The notes beneath the pieces are model-generated. The model was given only the letters and a program-made list of their open reading frames with translations, had not been told where the DNA came from and did not search any database. From Clostridia bacterium (GTDB lineage Bacteria > Bacillota > Clostridia > Christensenellales > Borkfalkiaceae), in contig JAFVXN010000100.1 in NCBI GenBank assembly GCA_017501125.1, positions 1 through 6,558 on the forward strand: DNA of 6,558 nucleotides. Reading direction: 5' to 3'. Positions 5,534-6,558 of the stretch are shown here, piece by piece. The number at the start of each line of letters is the position of its first letter. Within the stretch, counting starts at the first letter, position 1. A program made the translations under genes and the position numbers.

Positions 5534-6082
5534 ATGCAAAAAATCGTGATTGCGTCCGACGTCCACGGCTCGGCGTACTGGTGTGAAAAATTGCTGTCCG
5601 CTTTCCAAAAAGAGGGCGCAGAAAAACTGGTGCTTTTGGGAGATCTTCTCTACCACGGCCCCAGAAACGACTTCCCAAAAGACTACGCACCCAAGAAAGT
5701 TTTCGCGATGCTCAACGCCGTCAAAGAGAACCTCGTCTGCGTGCGTGGCAACTGCGACAGCGAAGTGGATCAAATGGTGCTCGATTTCCCTATGATGGCA
5801 GATTACGCCTTGCTCCCTTGGGGCGCGCGCAACCTCTTTTTGACGCACGGGCACCTTTTTAACAAAGAGGTTTTGCCCCCGTTAAAGGCAGGCGACGTCC
5901 TTTTCAACGGACATTTTCATACGCCCGAACTCACCGATTTAGGCGGTGTAAAATACGCCAACTGCGGCTCGATTTCCCTACCCAAAGACGGCACGCCGAA
6001 TAGTTATATCCTGCTTTGCGGCGACAAACTTATCTGGAAAAACCTCGAAAACGGCGAGACCTTTATGGAAGAAAAAATCTAA
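5534..6082 (+). CDS. yfcE: YfcE-family metallophosphodiesterase
   Basis: A calcineurin-like metal-dependent phosphodiesterase. E. coli YfcE hydrolyses artificial phosphodiester substrates, and the physiological substrate is not established. The 182-residue protein matches YfcE (about 184) along its length. Metal ligands are visible in order: SDVHG (D9, H11), GDLLYHGPRN (D37), RGNCDSEVDQM (N73), THGHLF (H105, H107) and GHFH (H127, H129). The C-terminal NCGSISLPKDGTPNSY is also family-typical. I chose the ATG at 5534, which has GGAG 7 bases upstream. A TTG at 5498 in the same frame lies inside the preceding terminator hairpin. No signal peptide is seen, so it is cytoplasmic. No promoter fits between the upstream terminator and this start. 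A strong hairpin terminator follows immediately after the stop. Confidence 0.96.
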   Translation: MQKIVIASDVHGSAYWCEKLLSAFQKEGAEKLVLLGDLLYHGPRNDFPKDYAPKKVFAMLNAVKENLVCVRGNCDSEVDQMVLDFPMMADYALLPWGARNLFLTHGHLFNKEVLPPLKAGDVLFNGHFHTPELTDLGGVKYANCGSISLPKDGTPNSYILLCGDKLIWKNLENGETFMEEKI

Positions 6083-6120
6083 AAAAGAACGCGGCTTTAT
6101 ACCGCGTTCTTTATTTTTTT
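6083..6120. terminator. Bidirectional terminator after yfcE
   Basis: A perfect 11-bp stem, AAAGAACGCGG (6084-6094) with CCGCGTTCTTT (6102-6112), loop of 7, with a T-rich tail on the right and an A run on the left. It ends yfcE transcription on the + strand. It can also end minus-strand transcription coming from the queH side. Confidence 0.92.
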
Positions 6121-6129
6121 ATTTGTAAG

Positions 6130-6241
6130 AGACGTAGATGCGAGCAGGGGCAGGAGCGCGAGGACAACCTGAGGGAGCGTACTTAGGCGTACGTGAGAGA
6201 AGGTTGCCACAGCGCGACGAAACCCTGTGATGATACGCCTT
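6130..6241. repeat. Dispersed fifth copy of the palindromic repeat
   Basis: It shares GCGAGCAGG, GAGGGAGCGTAC and GCGTACGTGA with the array near 3650-4047, especially unit 3. Nested stems: CAGGG 6145-6149 with CCCTG 6223-6227, CGCG 6157-6160 with CGCG 6213-6216, CAACCT 6165-6170 with AGGTTG 6201-6206, and CGTAC 6178-6182 with GTACG 6189-6193 around loop TTAGGC. It lacks the long CTTTTTCTTTTTAG leader. It fills the convergent gap between yfcE and the stop codon of the minus-strand queH fragment. No gene is supported inside it. Confidence 0.8.
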
Positions 6242-6340
6242 TTACCTCTTGGAGAATTTGCAACCGCAATAATCCTGCCGATAAAGATTGTATTCTTTTG
6301 AAAGTTCTATCGAGCGAAGATAGCCGCCACGCTTTTTGAA
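6242..6340 (-). pseudogene. queH: QueH C-terminal fragment, inverted relative to the rest of the gene
   Basis: QueH (DUF208) is the epoxyqueuosine reductase that makes the last step of queuosine synthesis in tRNA. Read on the minus strand from 6340, this segment encodes 32 residues then TAA (6244-6242). It starts FKKRGGYLRSIELSKEY and continues NLYRQDYCGCKFSKR. That matches the conserved QueH C-terminus, including the DYCGC cysteine pair. Upstream on the same strand the frame stays open, but the residues stop matching QueH exactly at the phenylalanine: the codon before it gives S where the family has D (usual SDFKK). The rest of the protein is not on this strand within the window. The matching middle section lies on the opposite strand, overlapping by 11 bases. 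As it stands the fragment has no start codon or ribosome site of its own. Confidence 0.85.
6330..6340. repeat. 11-base junction of the queH rearrangement (putative inverted-repeat site)
   Basis: CGCTTTTTGAA encodes RFL+K on the + strand (QueH middle), and its complement TTCAAAAAGCG encodes FKK+R on the minus strand (QueH near the C-terminus). Both readings fit the expected QueH protein, so an intact gene would carry these 11 bases twice in inverted orientation. The two QueH segments are joined exactly here. The second copy would lie outside the window. Confidence 0.6.
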
Positions 6341-6558
6341 AGAAACGGGCTACGCGGATATTATTGATTGTGCGCACGAAAAGGAGCGATTTGAGGAGAT
6401 GGCGCGGGGCTTGGAAGAGGAGCCCGAGCGGGGCAAAAGGTGCTATCTTTGCTATGAATTGCGCCTCAAAAAGACGGCGGAGGTGGCAAAGGAGAGGGGC
6501 TACGACTACTTTTGCACGACGCTGACGCTCAGTCCGCACAAGAACGCCGACTGGCTCA
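6330..6558 (+). pseudogene. queH: QueH central fragment on the opposite strand (continues past window)
   Basis: The + strand frame from 6330 encodes RFLKETGYADIIDCAHEKE, then GLEEEPERGKRCYLCYELRL, then the conserved stretch YDYFCTTLTLSPHKNADWL at the window end. This is the middle of epoxyqueuosine reductase QueH with its CxxC pair (RCYLCYE), which together with the N-terminal CCxPC and C-terminal CGC cysteines serves metal/cluster and redox chemistry. The N-terminal third (expected CCxPC and a YNPNIYP-like motif) is missing: left of 6330 there is only the antisense of the QueH C-terminus, and an in-frame TAG lies at 6321-6323. No start codon with a ribosome site is visible. The segment therefore cannot make a normal QueH in this arrangement. 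It may be half of an inverted intragenic segment, or a product of chimeric assembly. Confidence 0.85.

Noticed and set aside
4763..5854. A long (363-codon) minus-strand open frame
   Set aside because: It lies antisense across two well-supported genes and the terminator between them. It is His/Val/Glu/Asp-rich shadow sequence with no recognisable domain.
6183..6539. A 118-codon minus-strand open frame over the queH region
   Set aside because: It is in a different frame from the recognisable QueH C-terminus and runs antisense through the QueH middle and the repeat. No known motif.

Overview
The window looks like chromosome from an uncultured, Clostridia-like member of the Bacillota. This rests on the dimeric (alpha2) type of glycyl-tRNA synthetase, the gene order rpmE / DUF1385 / prmC / prfA, the Firmicutes-style QueH sequence, GGAGG-type ribosome sites and compact U-tailed terminators. 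It is inference: there is no rRNA or marker comparison behind it.

Layout, left to right. Positions 1-461 hold the 3' end of a glycyl-tRNA synthetase gene on the + strand. Two terminators then separate it from a convergent minus-strand block. Read in its own direction, that block is rpmE (4304-4101, ribosomal protein L31), a terminator, a roughly 400-base array of four palindromic repeats, a promoter, a DUF1385-PrmC fusion gene (3522-1678), and prfA (1668-598, release factor 1). PrmC methylates the GGQ glutamine of release factors, so enzyme and substrate are encoded side by side with a 9-base gap and probable translational coupling. Divergent from rpmE, on the + strand, are a zinc-less medium-chain dehydrogenase-like gene (4490-5482) with its own strong promoter and terminator, and a YfcE-type phosphodiesterase gene (5534-6082) with a bidirectional terminator.

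The right end is the most interesting part. A fifth copy of the palindromic repeat (about 6130-6241) abuts a broken queH (epoxyqueuosine reductase). The last 32 residues of QueH are encoded on the minus strand (6340-6242). The middle of QueH, including its RCYLCYE cysteine motif, is encoded on the + strand and starts at the same place (6330-6558). The two pieces share an 11-base junction that reads as the expected QueH sequence on both strands. This is what an inversion inside queH between two short inverted repeats would produce. The alternatives are an inverted chimera from amplification or assembly, or a decayed gene. The sequence just right of the window should decide between them.

The repeats form nested imperfect hairpins. 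The apical stem changes from CATAC/GTATG to CGTAC/GTACG with both sides changed together, which suggests that the fold, not only the sequence, is maintained.
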